Assembly: GCA_012064415.1 (NCBI GenBank)
Contig: SSNU01000110.1
Span: forward strand, 310,001-374,000
From: Gyrodactylus bullatarudis
Lineage: Eukaryota; Platyhelminthes; Monogenea; Gyrodactylidea; Gyrodactylidae
Length of the DNA stretch: 64,000 nucleotides
Direction of reading: 5' to 3'
Below the pieces are notes generated by a model. It made no database searches. It had not been told where the DNA came from and saw nothing but the letters and a program-made list of their open reading frames with translations. Each line of letters begins with the position of its first letter. Positions within the stretch are counted from its first letter, which is position 1. Of this stretch, positions 44,801-53,564 are shown piece by piece. The position numbers and the translations under genes are program-made.

Positions 44801-47800
44801 TTTTTAATGAAGTGCAATTAATTCATGTCTTTTGATCTCAATATGCTCTGTGTATTCAATAAATGTGATGCATTGAAATTCCCTGTGATAGAATAGGAGC
44901 ATTATGGGATTATTGCATAAAATTTTAATGGCGGAAGTATTGTCAATGTGTCATATGAGCCATATTACAAGAGATGGAGGAATTCATTCTAAATAAACTT
45001 GATTTGAAGAGGAAATATGATTATGATAATAGTAATTATGTCTGAATTTTTAAATTAAAATACATTTTTCATCACCCGGAATTTATGACATTTTAAAAAT
45101 ATCATTGGTTGAGAATACGTTTCAAATGTATATCAACTGATTTGATAGAAAATGTCTTTAAATAATCCATAATTTAAAATCAAGAAATACAAGACTACCA
45201 AATGTATATTTCTTAAAAAATGGTACTATTTATAAAAATAATAATTTTGAATCGAATAGTGTTTCAAAGAGCTGTTCGTCATGTATTGAGTAAAAATTAT
45301 AAAAATGAATTCAATGATGTAATTTACAAATTTCCAATGAAAAATAGTAAAAGTTGTAGAATATAATGCAAGCCCAAAACTCTCAAGAATAATTAGAATG
45401 AATCGAGAGAAAGCTTAAACTTAAAAGGCCAGATTATCTGAAGATTATATGAGTAGGGTTGTATAGTTTCTCTACCTATAATCAAAAACAATGCCTGAAA
45501 ATTTTGGACCAAGATCAGCAAGTGCGCAAAATTGATCCACTTTTTAAAAAAATCCATTTGTTTTAGTGAAAAATGTCTTCAAAATTCCGTGAAATTACTC
45601 GACTCATTTATGCCGGAGAATTTTTCATGAATTTTTAATTCAAAAAGATAATTATTCTCTTTTGGCAGGGGGAAAAAAATAAATTAAATACTGGATTATC
45701 TGGTAATAAATCAAAAAAGGATTCATTTCTAAAATGAAATTTACAATGTAATTTAATCTCGTAGCGTATTTACGTCTTATCAGTTAGCTATGAAAAAGAT
45801 AAAAGCACTTGATTTACAATCTAGAGGATTTTCCCGGAGAAATCCTACTTGAGATGCACTCTTTCCCAGAGTTTATTTAGAGATTTACTAATTAGTTTAG
45901 AGTTGCAAGAAAGAATCCTGGATAGATTCACAAGAAATACCAGACTTTACTGTTGAATGTTTTTGCGCAGCTTGCAGTCCATCTTCATGTTCTTGATATG
46001 ATACAAAAGAAATTCTTGACGCTCTAGATCAGACAAATGCTTAGAGGAAAAAAATTCGAAACACATTTAATTTCAGTGATTAAGTAGTAATAAAATTCAT
46101 TGAAAATTGAGCCAAGATTTTTAAACAAGAATTACTTATAAGGAAGTTTAGAGAAAACGAAAGAATATTTTAGTGATAAACAAGAGGTTGGGAGTTTCGT
46201 CTCGTTTTTCACTTTCTGTCTCTTAAGGAATGCATCGATTTGTAACTGCCCAGTGGACTTTCTCCTCGGTTTAGTCACTGAGCATTTTTCTCGATAATAA
46301 CAGGTTGGCTTGTAATTTGCTTACCAACTACAGTTTCAATTTTTGCCAATTCGTAGAGTATGAAGAGACCAAGCGAAATATAACGTTTGTCACTGAAATA
46401 TTCGTTCGTTTTCACTAAATTGTGGATATTGTGGGAAAAATGGGCAATGACATAATGGAGAATGACTTTCACGCTTTAAAAATATGCAAAACATAATCTG
46501 AGTACTAAAATTTATCGGAAAAGCAAGTCCTCTCGTGAGTTGCTCGGAGAAAAGAAAATTTGCCCCTAGCCAGTGATCTTTGTGGACTTTATTAATTCTT
46601 AAAATCAAAAAAATTCTTTTTAATTTTCTATAAATTATTTTTCGCAATCAAAGTAAGGTATCCCTAGAAAAAAAGTTTTTAGTTCTTGATCGAAAAGTCA
46701 TACTCAAAAATCGTTCAGTTGATTCTAGCAATCTTTTCCCAATTTAATTTCCTTTTTCCCCTATACAAAGTTTTGGAGTCGGTTGCTCATCTTTCATTCA
46801 AGATGAAAAAAGCAAATTCTCCTCAATTCAATCCAGACTTGGGATTTATTAAAATTGGGAAAATTGAATTCTTTTTTTGTTCATTTTTCCTTGTAGATGC
46901 TGATGCGAAATAATCAAGAGTAATCAAAATTTGTTCTCTGCAGCATGCAATGAAAAACCAGTATACCAACAACAAAACTGTATTTCATATCCAATCTCCC
47001 TCATCATGACATTCAAAGAAATATAATACATAACCAAAAAGTAAAATAAAAACATGATTTTCAATTCCCCTCTCTCCAGAATATAAAATATATACTTTGA
47101 GGATGAGGATGGCATAGTTGACATAAAACATGATAATTTACTAATTTTACAAAGAATAGACTGAAACGTTTGAGCTCAGAATTTTGGCTGATTTTTTAAG
47201 ATTTAAAACAATTCGATGTTTTGAAAAGTAGAAAAAAGGGTATATTTACACCAAATATACATTTCCCATCATCAGTGTCTCTTTGAATACTAATTTACAA
47301 AGAAATAGTAAAAGTCAAAGAAAATAAGGATAAAATGTAAGCTGAAAAAACACCAAAACTCTCCAATAAATAGCAACAATGGAGAGAAAAGTGAGAAAGC
47401 TCACATTGGTCAAGGTAGTTGAAGGTTATTGGAATAATTCTTTTGAACACATAGATTGGGTTTGTATAGATTTATCAAGAATTTCCCCTTTAACTCAAAC
47501 GTCTGTTCTAGTTATCTTTCTTGATCCTTCCCTCGAGTAATAAATTTCATACCATCTGAAAGTAGAATAAATTTTGAACGTAATGGTTGTTTTTTTTTTT
47601 ATTTATTCCGAAAGGTTTTTAGACTGTTAAAAAACGAGCCGTAGAAAAAAAAGTCTGCAAAGTTTTTCAGAAAATTGCTAAAATTTTGGGCAGAAAAATT
47701 TGGTTTTCTCTGAAACGAAAATAAAAATTCCAAGTTTTATCCGAGTTTATTGTAAAAAATTCAATCTTCTAGCATTGTTACCAACAATTTTTTAGTTGAG

Positions 47801-49640
47801 AAATTTTTTCGAATTATGTTTATTCATGGTTTTTGCTAGTATCAGGTTTTCTCAAATTTTAGAAATTCTCTCTCCTGATTGGTTCATGCAGTGAATCTTG
47901 TTTCAACCAATGAGATGGCAGAATTTTTCTTCATCATCTGCATTGAAGATTAATTTTAACTTAAAAATTCATCGAGTCCAATCTAAATTTAATTAAATAG
48001 TAGAGATGTAACCTTTTTTTTAATCAAAGTTTTCCGAGAAATATCCACATACAATTTTGATAAAAATGATGTGTGAGATCTAAATTAACTGAAAATTCGT
48101 TCGCAATCCCATGCAAACTTGAATATTATCACGGACAAGCATTTTGATACTTGATCTTATATGAAATAATGTTAAGAACTCATAGTATTATCATTTGAGT
48201 TGGTTTTTAAAATAGGTTGAAAAATTTTTTAAATCTCTATTAAATAGCTTTTGCTATCTACAGATACGATAGTTGAGCGTATTTAGTTAGCGAATCGCCC
48301 AGAAAGTTGTTCGGGAAAAAAATATTTTGTATTTGTACCATAATAATTATATAAAAGTAGAGAGATTATTTATCGACAAAAATTTTGAACTAAAACGTTG
48401 AAAAATGTGGAAATTTTGGGGCATTCTCAAAATTACAAAAATAAAGTTTTTCGGGAATTTACTTTATTCAACAGCTTATTTCAAAACAATAAATTCTTTC
48501 GTGACTATAAAGATATATCTGGGAAGAAAAATGAGGTTTTCTTTTGGAATAGTGAATTATCATCTTCATGTCAACTTCGTTATCTTTTGATCAAAACTAG
48601 ATGATAGCCTCTTTGCACTGCAAAAATCAAAGCAAGTTTTTACTGTTTAGTCTAATTAGAAGGACCGTGTTTTCCCTTTTCCTAAAAATTAACGTTTTTT
48701 TTAAAAAAAGAGTTTTGCACTGCAAAGAGGTATCTTTTCTGATATATTGCATTTGGTGTATTTATAAATTATTCTCACTTTTGAATTTCTAAGTCAGGAT
48801 TCAACCTTGTGAAATAAAAAGTTTAAAAACTCAATTTACACCATTACTAATGAGTAGTATTCGTCAATATAGTAGGGTGAAATTGGAATAAAAGCTCACT
48901 TTTTTGCTTTTTTCATGTCAGCCTCGTCATAAATATATGTTCTCAACTCGTAGTCGATTCCACAGGGCTTGCCCTCCTCAGTTAGACCAGACTGAAGCGT
49001 GATTGATGCAGGTGACTCTGGAGGCAAAATAAAATAAAAAGGAAAAGCCTTCTTTCCAACTTTTTTTGTAATCTTTTCCTGGAGTATTGTCAATGGACGA
49101 TAGTTTATAGTTTGAATTTCATTTGGATCTTCAATAGATTCTTGATTGTTTGCGAAGGAAAAGATACTTTGCTTAGGATCTTTATTACATGTAGCTGAAT
49201 TGAAACAAATTGGGATTCCGTTTACATATTTTGTGGGATCTTGGGGATCCTGTATAGGCGGATAGACTTGTACTGTACTAAAGAATAAATATTTCCGAAA
49301 GGTGAGACCGAGAACATCCAAGGCTTCTCTACCGTAGCGAAAAGATGCTAGGACATGGCAAAAAACCTTTTGATCCTTGAACTCATCAGGATCCAAAATA
49401 ATTAATCCTTCTAAAAATTTTTAATAATAGTTTATATTTTAAAAATAAATAATATATATAGCAAATAGCTTACCAACAGGATCTGCTTTTTTCTCGAAAC
49501 CAATAAAGTATCTTTTACTGAGATATGTGGTAATCTAGAAATAAAATTAATACTCGACTGACTTTTCCATTTGCACTACTCTTCTTAAAAACTCGAAATC
49601 CGAATTTACGATTAGGATCTTGCTCTGTTTCAGAAGTCAT
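29515..49640 (-). CDS. Arrestin (beta/visual arrestin family), complete 8-exon gene
   Basis: Eight exons joined in phase give 478 codons (477 aa): 49640-49563, 49534-49474, 49410-48900, 43726-43588, 41510-41426, 39579-39507, 34411-34262 and 29851-29515. All introns begin GT and end AG. Arrestins bind phosphorylated GPCRs. The N-domain phosphate-sensor lysines (FRVFKKSS), the [17 protein letters not shown] block, the polar-core Arg (VRLVIRK) and Asps ([16 protein letters not shown]) are present, as is the C-domain ([10 protein letters not shown]). About 50 extra residues sit between VQVYPP and RPLTILQEK in the N-domain. The acidic tail (HDFMNK...HEFHEE) shows no obvious clathrin box or AP2 motif. 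Visual versus beta type was not resolved. Transposons fill the introns but break no exon. Confidence 0.93.
32085..32252 (-). repeat. Dispersed repeat, copy 2
   Basis: Reverse-complement match to 80-275; see that entry. Confidence 0.7.
32690..32870 (+). repeat. hAT-like repeat fragment, copy 1
   Basis: About 85% match by eye to 41045-41240, with shared 'atttatctgacaagg.cttag', 'caattaattagtgg' and 'aaaatagcaaaattatttt'. It ends AAAATAGCATTTTGACCGCCC, the inverse of the start of the other copy, so this looks like a right terminus. Confidence 0.6.
32908..33133. repeat. Short inverted pair
   Basis: 'ccagttttggtgtatgagaa' at 32911-32930 and its inverse near 33111-33130, about 180 bp apart. Could be the ends of a small non-autonomous element. 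Confidence 0.45.
34262..34411 (-). CDS. Arrestin exon 7
   Basis: 150 nt; [20 protein letters not shown], then [14 protein letters not shown], one of the most conserved arrestin segments, holding both polar-core Asp residues. Acceptor TTAAAACAG; donor GTAAGT. Confidence 0.93.
35186..35651. repeat. Foldback repeat with arms of about 160 bp
   Basis: The left arm (35186-35343) and right arm (35485-35651) are inverse, roughly 88% by eye. Both end 'cctaRttgacatga' and contain 'aattaggccgtttttcgaa' at the inner edge. The unique centre is about 140 bp. Related copies: 36946-37033 with 38977-39062 (reverse), 39170-39471 (centre plus right arm), 48375-48590 (diverged). Confidence 0.75.
36747..36860 (+). 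repeat. Dispersed repeat shared with 18698-18830
   Basis: Same block as described for 18698-18830; here it lies in an arrestin intron and has no ORF next to it. Confidence 0.6.
37034..38785 (+). pseudogene. PLE RT / GIY-YIG polyprotein, most complete copy
   Basis: A single frame from 37029 to 38684 is broken only by TAA at 37521-37523. Motifs: [67 protein letters not shown] and YVEDTF (the catalytic site, Asp to Glu at 37899-37901; other copies have YVDD). [18 protein letters not shown] and the linker follow, then [18 protein letters not shown] (GIY-YIG). A deletion near 38605 shifts the frame before [10 protein letters not shown] and QLPWPM. PLE proteins prime reverse transcription at nicked targets. 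This copy should be dead. Confidence 0.88.
37034..38976 (+). mobile_element. PLE with 10-bp target duplication
   Basis: AAATATTGAT occurs at 37024-37033 and again at 38977-38986, exactly bracketing the element. The host sequence on both sides is one reversed copy of the foldback repeat, so the borders are certain. The PLE is 5'-truncated near the start of its ORF and runs through the conserved tail to 'tcaattttaat'. The 3' hammerhead segment is deleted (about 38940). Confidence 0.88.
39170..39471 (+). repeat. Foldback repeat, half copy
   Basis: The centre ('taattttgatcctga', 'aaagttgaaaaagtggaaat') plus the right arm, ending 'catgtcaattaggttta', of the 35186-35651 family. It ends only 36 bp before the donor of arrestin exon 6. 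Confidence 0.7.
39507..39579 (-). CDS. Arrestin exon 6
   Basis: 73 nt; [20 protein letters not shown] aligns with arrestin QFADICLFSTAQYKCxVA. Acceptor TTCCTATAG; donor GTGAGT. Confidence 0.88.
40375..40665 (+). mobile_element. PLE 3' fragment
   Basis: Degenerate match to the PLE end: 'gatcgtcttaagaaggat', 'ggtgactaggcatctta', 'gtgaaggagaaattcttta' and the tail 'attggagagctctggtg'. Frames are broken. Confidence 0.65.
40667..41245 (+). repeat. hAT-like non-autonomous element, copy 2
   Basis: Begins GGGCGGCTAAAAATAGCATT at about 40679. The right end of copy 1 (AATAGCATTTTGACCGCCC) is its inverse, so the TIR is roughly GGGCGG..AAAATAGCATTTT. The flanks share 'aattataatta' (about 40668-40678 and 41230-41240), an 8-11 bp duplication; 8 bp would fit hAT. 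The right terminus of this copy is shortened. Confidence 0.5.
41426..41510 (-). CDS. Arrestin exon 5
   Basis: 85 nt; [20 protein letters not shown] then TVKKLKLS matches the C-domain strand (YYHGExIxVNVxxxNNSNKTVKK). Acceptor CTATTTTAG; donor GTAAGT. Confidence 0.92.
41565..41627 (-). CDS. Possible arrestin cassette exon
   Basis: 63 nt (21 codons, phase 0 at both ends) with acceptor GATTCTTAG and donor GTAATT, lying between exons 4 and 5 with a 54-nt intron before exon 5. The peptide ([18 protein letters not shown]) is open, but it would lengthen the LDK-YFHGE loop and is not recognised from other arrestins. Optional exon or decoy. Confidence 0.35.
41985..42085 (+). repeat. LTR-like fragment
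   Basis: Matches 12905-12985 ('atgcttagtatgtgatta', 'taataaactttaaatagtcc', 'aaggacag'). There is no gag next to it; likely a solo LTR remnant. Confidence 0.5.
42598..42796. mobile_element. MITE, short form of the giant palindrome
   Basis: 199 bp between TA dinucleotides (42596-42597, 42797-42798). Ends are CAGTAAAAATATTTCTATTG and the inverse. About 48-bp TIRs correspond to those of 15020-18124 (CAGTAAAATATTTTATTGGA). The middle 'ctatctaaatgtatagaaat' plus 'cacttgctgcattctgat' is shared with 15128-15107 in inverse. Confidence 0.85.
43588..43726 (-). CDS. Arrestin exon 4
   Basis: 139 nt; [13 protein letters not shown], then [20 protein letters not shown] matches the hinge and start of the arrestin C-domain. 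Acceptor TTTAACAG; donor GTAAGT. Confidence 0.92.
44165..44200 (+). repeat. Relic of hammerhead-like sequence
   Basis: 'agtttaatagtctgatcag' then AGCCAGT and GAATC parallels 28556-28591 ('ggtgtaatagtctgacgag' then ATCCGGT, GAAAT). Core positions are mutated. Confidence 0.35.
45300..45480 (-). mobile_element. Decayed PLE 3' fragment
   Basis: Loose match to the inverse PLE tail: 'aaatagtaaaagttg', 'caaaactctc', 'gagagaaagctt', 'ctgaagattatatgagta'. Confidence 0.5.
47250..47515 (-). mobile_element. PLE 3' end fragment
   Basis: The minus strand carries the GIY-YIG end and the full tail. The tail finishes CTGATGA (47269-47275), GAAA (47262-47265), then TGTATAT and TTGG; five bases are missing from stem II compared with other copies. 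Confidence 0.7.
48375..48590 (+). repeat. Diverged foldback-family copy
   Basis: 'atcgacaaaaattttgaact', 'cgttgaaaaatgtggaaatt' and 'catcttcatgtcaacttcg' follow the order of the centre and right arm of 35186-35651 and 39170-39471. Confidence 0.5.
48900..49410 (-). CDS. Arrestin exon 3 (most of the N-domain)
   Basis: 511 nt with the arrestin core [17 protein letters not shown], the unusual insertion (Asn/Asp/Pro-rich, with three Cys), and [19 protein letters not shown] plus [10 protein letters not shown]. Donor GTGAGC at 48899 is followed by an intron of 5.2 kb. Confidence 0.93.
49474..49534 (-). CDS. Arrestin exon 2
   Basis: 61 nt encoding [20 protein letters not shown], matching the arrestin LTVYLGKRDF...DPVDG strand. 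Acceptor TTTCTAG; donor GTAAGC; phase 1 exit into exon 3 (E-G-L-I-I-L-D-P-D). Confidence 0.88.
49563..49640 (-). CDS. Arrestin exon 1
   Basis: ATG at 49640; 26 codons ending [12 protein letters not shown]. The donor GTCAGT follows, and the intron (49535-49562) is only 28 nt. Without removing it the frame is lost, so it must be spliced. Confidence 0.85.
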
Positions 49641-50397
49641 AATAAAATTATAAATTGTAATAGTTCTAGTTTAATTTCATTAATATTTGATTTGGTAAAA
49701 CAAATGCTTATTTCAAATCGCTTTTGTTTCTAACGATCTACCAAATCAAATTTTTCTAAAAATTTTTTACTCAAGATTAATTATTTTTCTTATAATAAGT
49801 TATTATAGACTAGTTAAGTTAACTTTCATTTTGTGAACTTGAGGAATGTTACTGTTTTTTGCTTAATAATGCCATAATAAGATGTGCACAAATAATAATA
49901 ATAATAATAGATATGCTACAACGTATAATGGGATTTTTTAATAATCTATTGAAATAGTTGAAGTTACTAGTTGAGTCAAATTATTTTCGATAATAATTTA
50001 TCAAAAGTAGACAGAAACTTAATGGTGAGCTCCTTTATATTTTTAAAAAATGGTAAGCAAACTCTGTAAAAATCTGTGTAAAGTTCAAGTTTCTGAATCA
50101 TCCTCCTTCATTAATTTGTTGTTTCTAGAGAATAAACAAAATTCCCATCATGAGGAGAAAATCCCCGGATCAAGGAGTTTTGGAGAATCCTTTCTTAAAT
50201 ACCTTTGAGATCTGAGCTTGAGATACGAAAGGGTTTCCCTCCAGAATATAGATTTAGTTTACATAAATAAAAGTATTTGGTTTCTTTAATGGGTTTTGAT
50301 AATGAAAATTTTTGATTGAAAAGCCAAAATTTTGGTTAGATAATCTAACATTGATGCATATATTTGCATATGATCACTATTTATGCTAAATTGTTAT
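49641..50397. other. Arrestin upstream region
   Basis: 757 bp between the arrestin ATG and the COX7C-like stop. It contains an (ATA)n-type microsatellite at about 49890-49912. The arrestin promoter is expected here, but no element could be assigned. Confidence 0.4.
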
Positions 50398-50679
50398 CTA
50401 TTTAGACATGTGGTGTAAAGCACAATAGAAAGGATAAGCAAAACCAGTAGCCATATAAATCCACATATTGACAGCTAAACGAGTTGTGTTTTGGGTCTGA
50501 AAAGGAAAGCAAGCACCAGGTTTACATTCTTGATCAATGTGTTCGAGACTTTTCATGTAGTTGTAAAACTTTTCTCTGAGACCACCTTTTGGATGGATAG
50601 GAATACTTGAAAGTCTTCGCAAAGGTAGTTTTCTAATTGCCTATTTAAATAAAGGGAGTGAATAACAACATACTTGCAT
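50398..50679 (-). CDS. COX7C: Cytochrome c oxidase subunit 7C-like
   Basis: Two exons. The first contributes only ATGCAA (50679-50674); the donor GTATGT starts a 33-nt intron (50641-50673, ending AAATAG); exon 2 is 50640-50398. Product: 82 aa. The start MQAIRKLPLRRLSS is basic and acid-free, a good mitochondrial presequence. The end (PFQTQNTTRLAVNMW then YMATGFAYPFYCALHH) aligns with the COX7C pattern PF...N+W...YxxSGFxxPFxxxxHQ, one transmembrane helix in the inner membrane. The protein is longer than human COX7C (63 aa) in the part before the helix. Identification rests on this short region, but the fit over it is good. Confidence 0.72.
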
Positions 50680-50856
50680 TTTCTAAAGTGCGCCTTAAAA
50701 GGACTTTTGTTTAATCTTTAATCTTGTAAATAAATAGCATTTTGTTTTACAGTTCTGCGATAATATAAATTTTAATAATTAAAATTTTTTAAATTTTCAA
50801 ATAGCTCCTATTTTACACGAGTTAGCAATACATAAATTTCAGTAATATGCATAAGA

Positions 50857-50862
50857 TTTATT
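50857..50862 (-). terminator. Poly(A) signal for PRPF4
   Basis: AATAAA on the minus strand about 80 nt after the PRPF4 stop and 180 nt before the COX7C-like ATG. Confidence 0.5.
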
Positions 50863-50943
50863 CAAAAGATTTTTTTCAATCTTAAGATTATTATTTTCAG
50901 ATGTTTAAAAAAATTTATATACATAAAGATAATCAGATGATGA

Positions 50944-52552
50944 TCATTTTCTGCTCCATAACTTGAATGTGCAATCATGAGAACACGTTGCCAAGTAATC
51001 TCCGCCTTTTGGACTTATATCAACATAAGATATTCGATTAGAATGTCCTTCTAATGTCTTTAGGCAAGTCCATAAAGGATGCCCCCAGATTTTGCACGTC
51101 TTGTCGAATGACGAAGTCACAATGTAGCCATAATTCTTAGGTTCAAATTTGGCTGAAGAGACAACTGAATTGTGACTGGGGATTATGTAGATGGGTTGTT
51201 GTTGCCTTAAATCATATATGCGGACTGTATTATCAATTGAACAGGTCAAGGCATGAACTCCGTTATCTGCAATATCGACACCAATACAATCTTCCAAGTG
51301 CCCTTCAAAAAACATGATACAACGACCTGTCCTCAGATCCCACATTCTTGCATAACTGTCCATGGAGCTAGTTAGAGCCAAAGAGCCATCCGGATGGAAT
51401 TTGATGTCGTAGAGAGGCTTTGTGTGACCTTCTTGGTGAAGGATTTCATCGCATTGCTAAAAAAATGATGAAAATTAAAAAAAAATACTTTTACTTCAAG
51501 ATCCAACAGACGCCAAGATTTATCGTGGCATGTTGTCCCGAGAAATCTGCCACTTGGGTGGAATGCAACCCTAGTGACGCGATGTGGCCTATGTCCCTCA
51601 ATGTCAGCCAGAGGTTCTTCACTATCCAAGCTCCACAACTTTACACTCCCATCGTAGCTGCATGATGCCAGATTAATGGAGCAACGATCTTGATCGATGG
51701 TTGCCCTTGGATGCCATGCTATGCATGAGGCATTTGTTTCATGACCGCGAAGGCTACTAATAGGGTTCATTGAAGGAATTTCCCAGATGCGACAAAGACC
51801 ACTCCAGGATGCTGTGGCCAAAGCTTCACCGTTTGGAGAGAAAGAACAAAAGACAATTGGACGGTTATCGCCAATCTGACTTCCATGTAAATTCATGCCT
51901 GGTAAAATTAATTTTTACATCAAAGAATTTGAATAAAAAATTAGATTTTGGTTTACTTTTTTGATTTTTATGATGCTCGTGCATTTTGGCTTTCCTCTGG
52001 GCCTCTGAATTATTGGAAAAGTAGACTCTGGCTTCTTCAAGGCGTTTCTTTGTCCTTTGTAGGGAGTATTCTGCAATCCAAAGTCTTGCAATTCTCAAAC
52101 TCTCAGGACCCTCGTGGTACCAGACAGTGTTTTCATTCTGGGAATTTTCTCCATGAACAGCTGTTGAAGATCCTTCTATATTAATTATTAGGAAAATGAT
52201 TTAATTCACAATGACTATGACAGAAAAAAACACATTTGAGAATGAACAACGAATTCAAAATAAGTCATTTACCTGATAAATTGGGTCGCTGGGGATTCAG
52301 ATTTCTTGTGACGCACAGCATTTGCAATCGACTTCTTCGCATGGCTGGATCTTCCCCAAAGAGAATTATGGGCTCACCTAACTGTCTGAGATAGGCTTTC
52401 ACCTCGGAGTCTTCTGTGGAAACATGCATTGATCTAGCTTTTTTGCGTAATTCAAGAATCTGAAGGGCCTCTTCTTCCGCTGTAATGTGCTCTGTGATTT
52501 CCATTCTCTCGCCAGTCCCTTGACGAATGTTTGCACTAAGAACCTCTGTCAT
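50944..52552 (-). CDS. PRPF4: U4/U6 snRNP protein PRPF4 (Prp4)
   Basis: Exons 52552-52273, 52175-51957, 51898-51495 and 51456-50944; introns 97, 58 and 38 nt; 471 aa from the first ATG. The N-terminal SFM (splicing factor motif) region has [20 protein letters not shown] and [14 protein letters not shown] linker follows with [20 protein letters not shown]. Then come seven WD40 repeats, with typical [68 protein letters not shown] and a final [13 protein letters not shown]4 scaffolds U4/U6 snRNA with PRPF3 and PPIH in the tri-snRNP. About 50-60 N-terminal residues of the human protein are not seen. TTGCCTTTAG directly precedes the ATG, so an upstream exon or spliced leader joins there. Confidence 0.93.
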
Positions 52553-52563
52553 CTAAAGGCAAG
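52550..52563 (-). promoter_or_regulatory. 3' splice acceptor abutting the PRPF4 ATG
   Basis: The minus strand reads TTTTCTTGCCTTTAG then ATG: a polypyrimidine-like tract and AG immediately before the start codon. No coding exon is visible in the 142 bp up to the TMEM248-like stop. Confidence 0.55.
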
Positions 52564-52639
52564 AAAATTAATTAGAAATATTCAAATAGTATACAAAAAA
52601 TAATATATGCTAAAAAGGATATGCTTTGGATGATAAAAT

Positions 52640-52645
52640 TTTATT
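52640..52645 (-). terminator. Poly(A) signal for TMEM248-like gene
   Basis: AATAAA on the minus strand 50 nt after the TMEM248-like stop and 88 nt before the PRPF4 ATG, showing how closely the two genes are packed. Confidence 0.5.
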
Positions 52646-52694
52646 CAAATATCTCTCTTATAGTTTGGCAAACTGGTACAAATTCGAGATGAAT

Positions 52695-53564
52695 TCAGGG
52701 ATTATTCTTTTTCCTGAAGATCACATAGAGGGAATCAATCAAAAGACAAGAACAGACAAAGACAAAAAATAATCCGAGATTGAATATTCCTCTAGCGATT
52801 CGAATACGATCATCTTTAGGCAGTTCTGATATTACATCAACACGAGATTTCATTTTTGTAACTAGACGTGGAGCATCTCCGCAAATATAATCATTCAATT
52901 GATGAATTTTATGCCAGGTAATTTCAGAGTTGACAAAACTTTGGCCATTCTTAACAAAAGGGCAATATCTAGAGAAGGTACTTTTGGAGAAAATATTAGA
53001 GGGTGCACTGATTCTTAGACAAATGTCAACATTTGTTTCGTTACAATTGTTATTGGGACAATCCAAATGGTATTTCGGGGGAACATCAAGGGTAAGGAAG
53101 ATGGGATCATTGGCAAAATCATTTTGAAGACCAAGGTTACGTCCATAGAGTACTGTGCTCATGTTGTAATGAAGGGAAGAATTGAATTTTTCAATAGGGA
53201 AGATTTTTGCATCTAAACGTAGATCATACAAAGTATATGGTCGACCTGTTTGTTTTGGAAGGCTGAACAGAGAATCCAAATGACGTTCATTGACCTTTTT
53301 TTCGTTTGAAAGGCAAAATTCTATCTGAGATAGATACTTTTCAAATTTATCCCAATTGAGATCAGAACTAAAGTCCTCCAGAACAATGTCAAAATAAGCA
53401 ACTTTGTAGGAAAGATAGAAAAACGAGAGAGCTGCAAAAAAAGCTGAGGCGAAGAAAACAACAATTGGAGGATTAAATTGAGTTAACAGCATTTTACAAA
53501 CATTGAATATGTTGTTGCAAAGTCTAAATTTTGCATCATTTAAAACAATTTCAATTCTCTTCAT
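52695..53564 (-). CDS. TMEM248-like membrane protein
   Basis: An intronless frame of 289 codons. A cytosolic N-terminus leads into transmembrane helix 1 (about residues 30-55, FNPPIVVFFASAFFAALSFF). A long lumenal part with Cys pairs (CLSN, CPNNNCNET, CLRI, CPF, CGD) and Asn-x-Ser/Thr sites follows, including DPIFLTLDVPP and STVLYGRNLGL. Helix 2 is at residues 260-280, with a basic tail RKKNNP. The layout, NPP(I/L)VVF start and DDRxxI... before the last helix match TMEM248/TMEM219-type proteins. The molecular role of the family is poorly known. The C-terminus is shorter than in human TMEM248. TTTTTTCCAAGCAG ends 9 nt before the ATG. Confidence 0.72.
   Translation of the reverse strand: MKRIEIVLNDAKFRLCNNIFNVCKMLLTQFNPPIVVFFASAFFAALSFFYLSYKVAYFDIVLEDFSSDLNWDKFEKYLSQIEFCLSNEKKVNERHLDSLFSLPKQTGRPYTLYDLRLDAKIFPIEKFNSSLHYNMSTVLYGRNLGLQNDFANDPIFLTLDVPPKYHLDCPNNNCNETNVDICLRISAPSNIFSKSTFSRYCPFVKNGQSFVNSEITWHKIHQLNDYICGDAPRLVTKMKSRVDVISELPKDDRIRIARGIFNLGLFFVFVCSCLLIDSLYVIFRKKNNP

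Larger units (their letters stand above)
43727..48899 (-). other. Arrestin intron 3
   Basis: 5.2 kb with two PLE 3' fragments (45300-45480, 47250-47515), a hammerhead-like relic (44165-44200) and a diverged foldback copy (48375-48590). Other open frames (for example 46275-46913) show no domain. Confidence 0.7.

Noticed and set aside
46275..46913. Overlapping ORFs on both strands in arrestin intron 3
   Set aside because: No recognisable motif, no splice context, typical AT-rich chance frames.
48891..48899. TGA after the arrestin N-domain as a true stop (short arrestin)
   Set aside because: It lies in a GTGAGC donor; five further exons in phase supply the C-domain.
48896..49396. First thought: Na+/K+-ATPase beta subunit
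   Set aside because: [17 protein letters not shown] and the flanking exons are diagnostic for arrestin.
49890..49912. Tandem ATA units as a CRISPR or satellite array
   Set aside because: Simple microsatellite.
51420..52184. Plus-strand frames over PRPF4
   Set aside because: Antisense shadows of WD40 exons.
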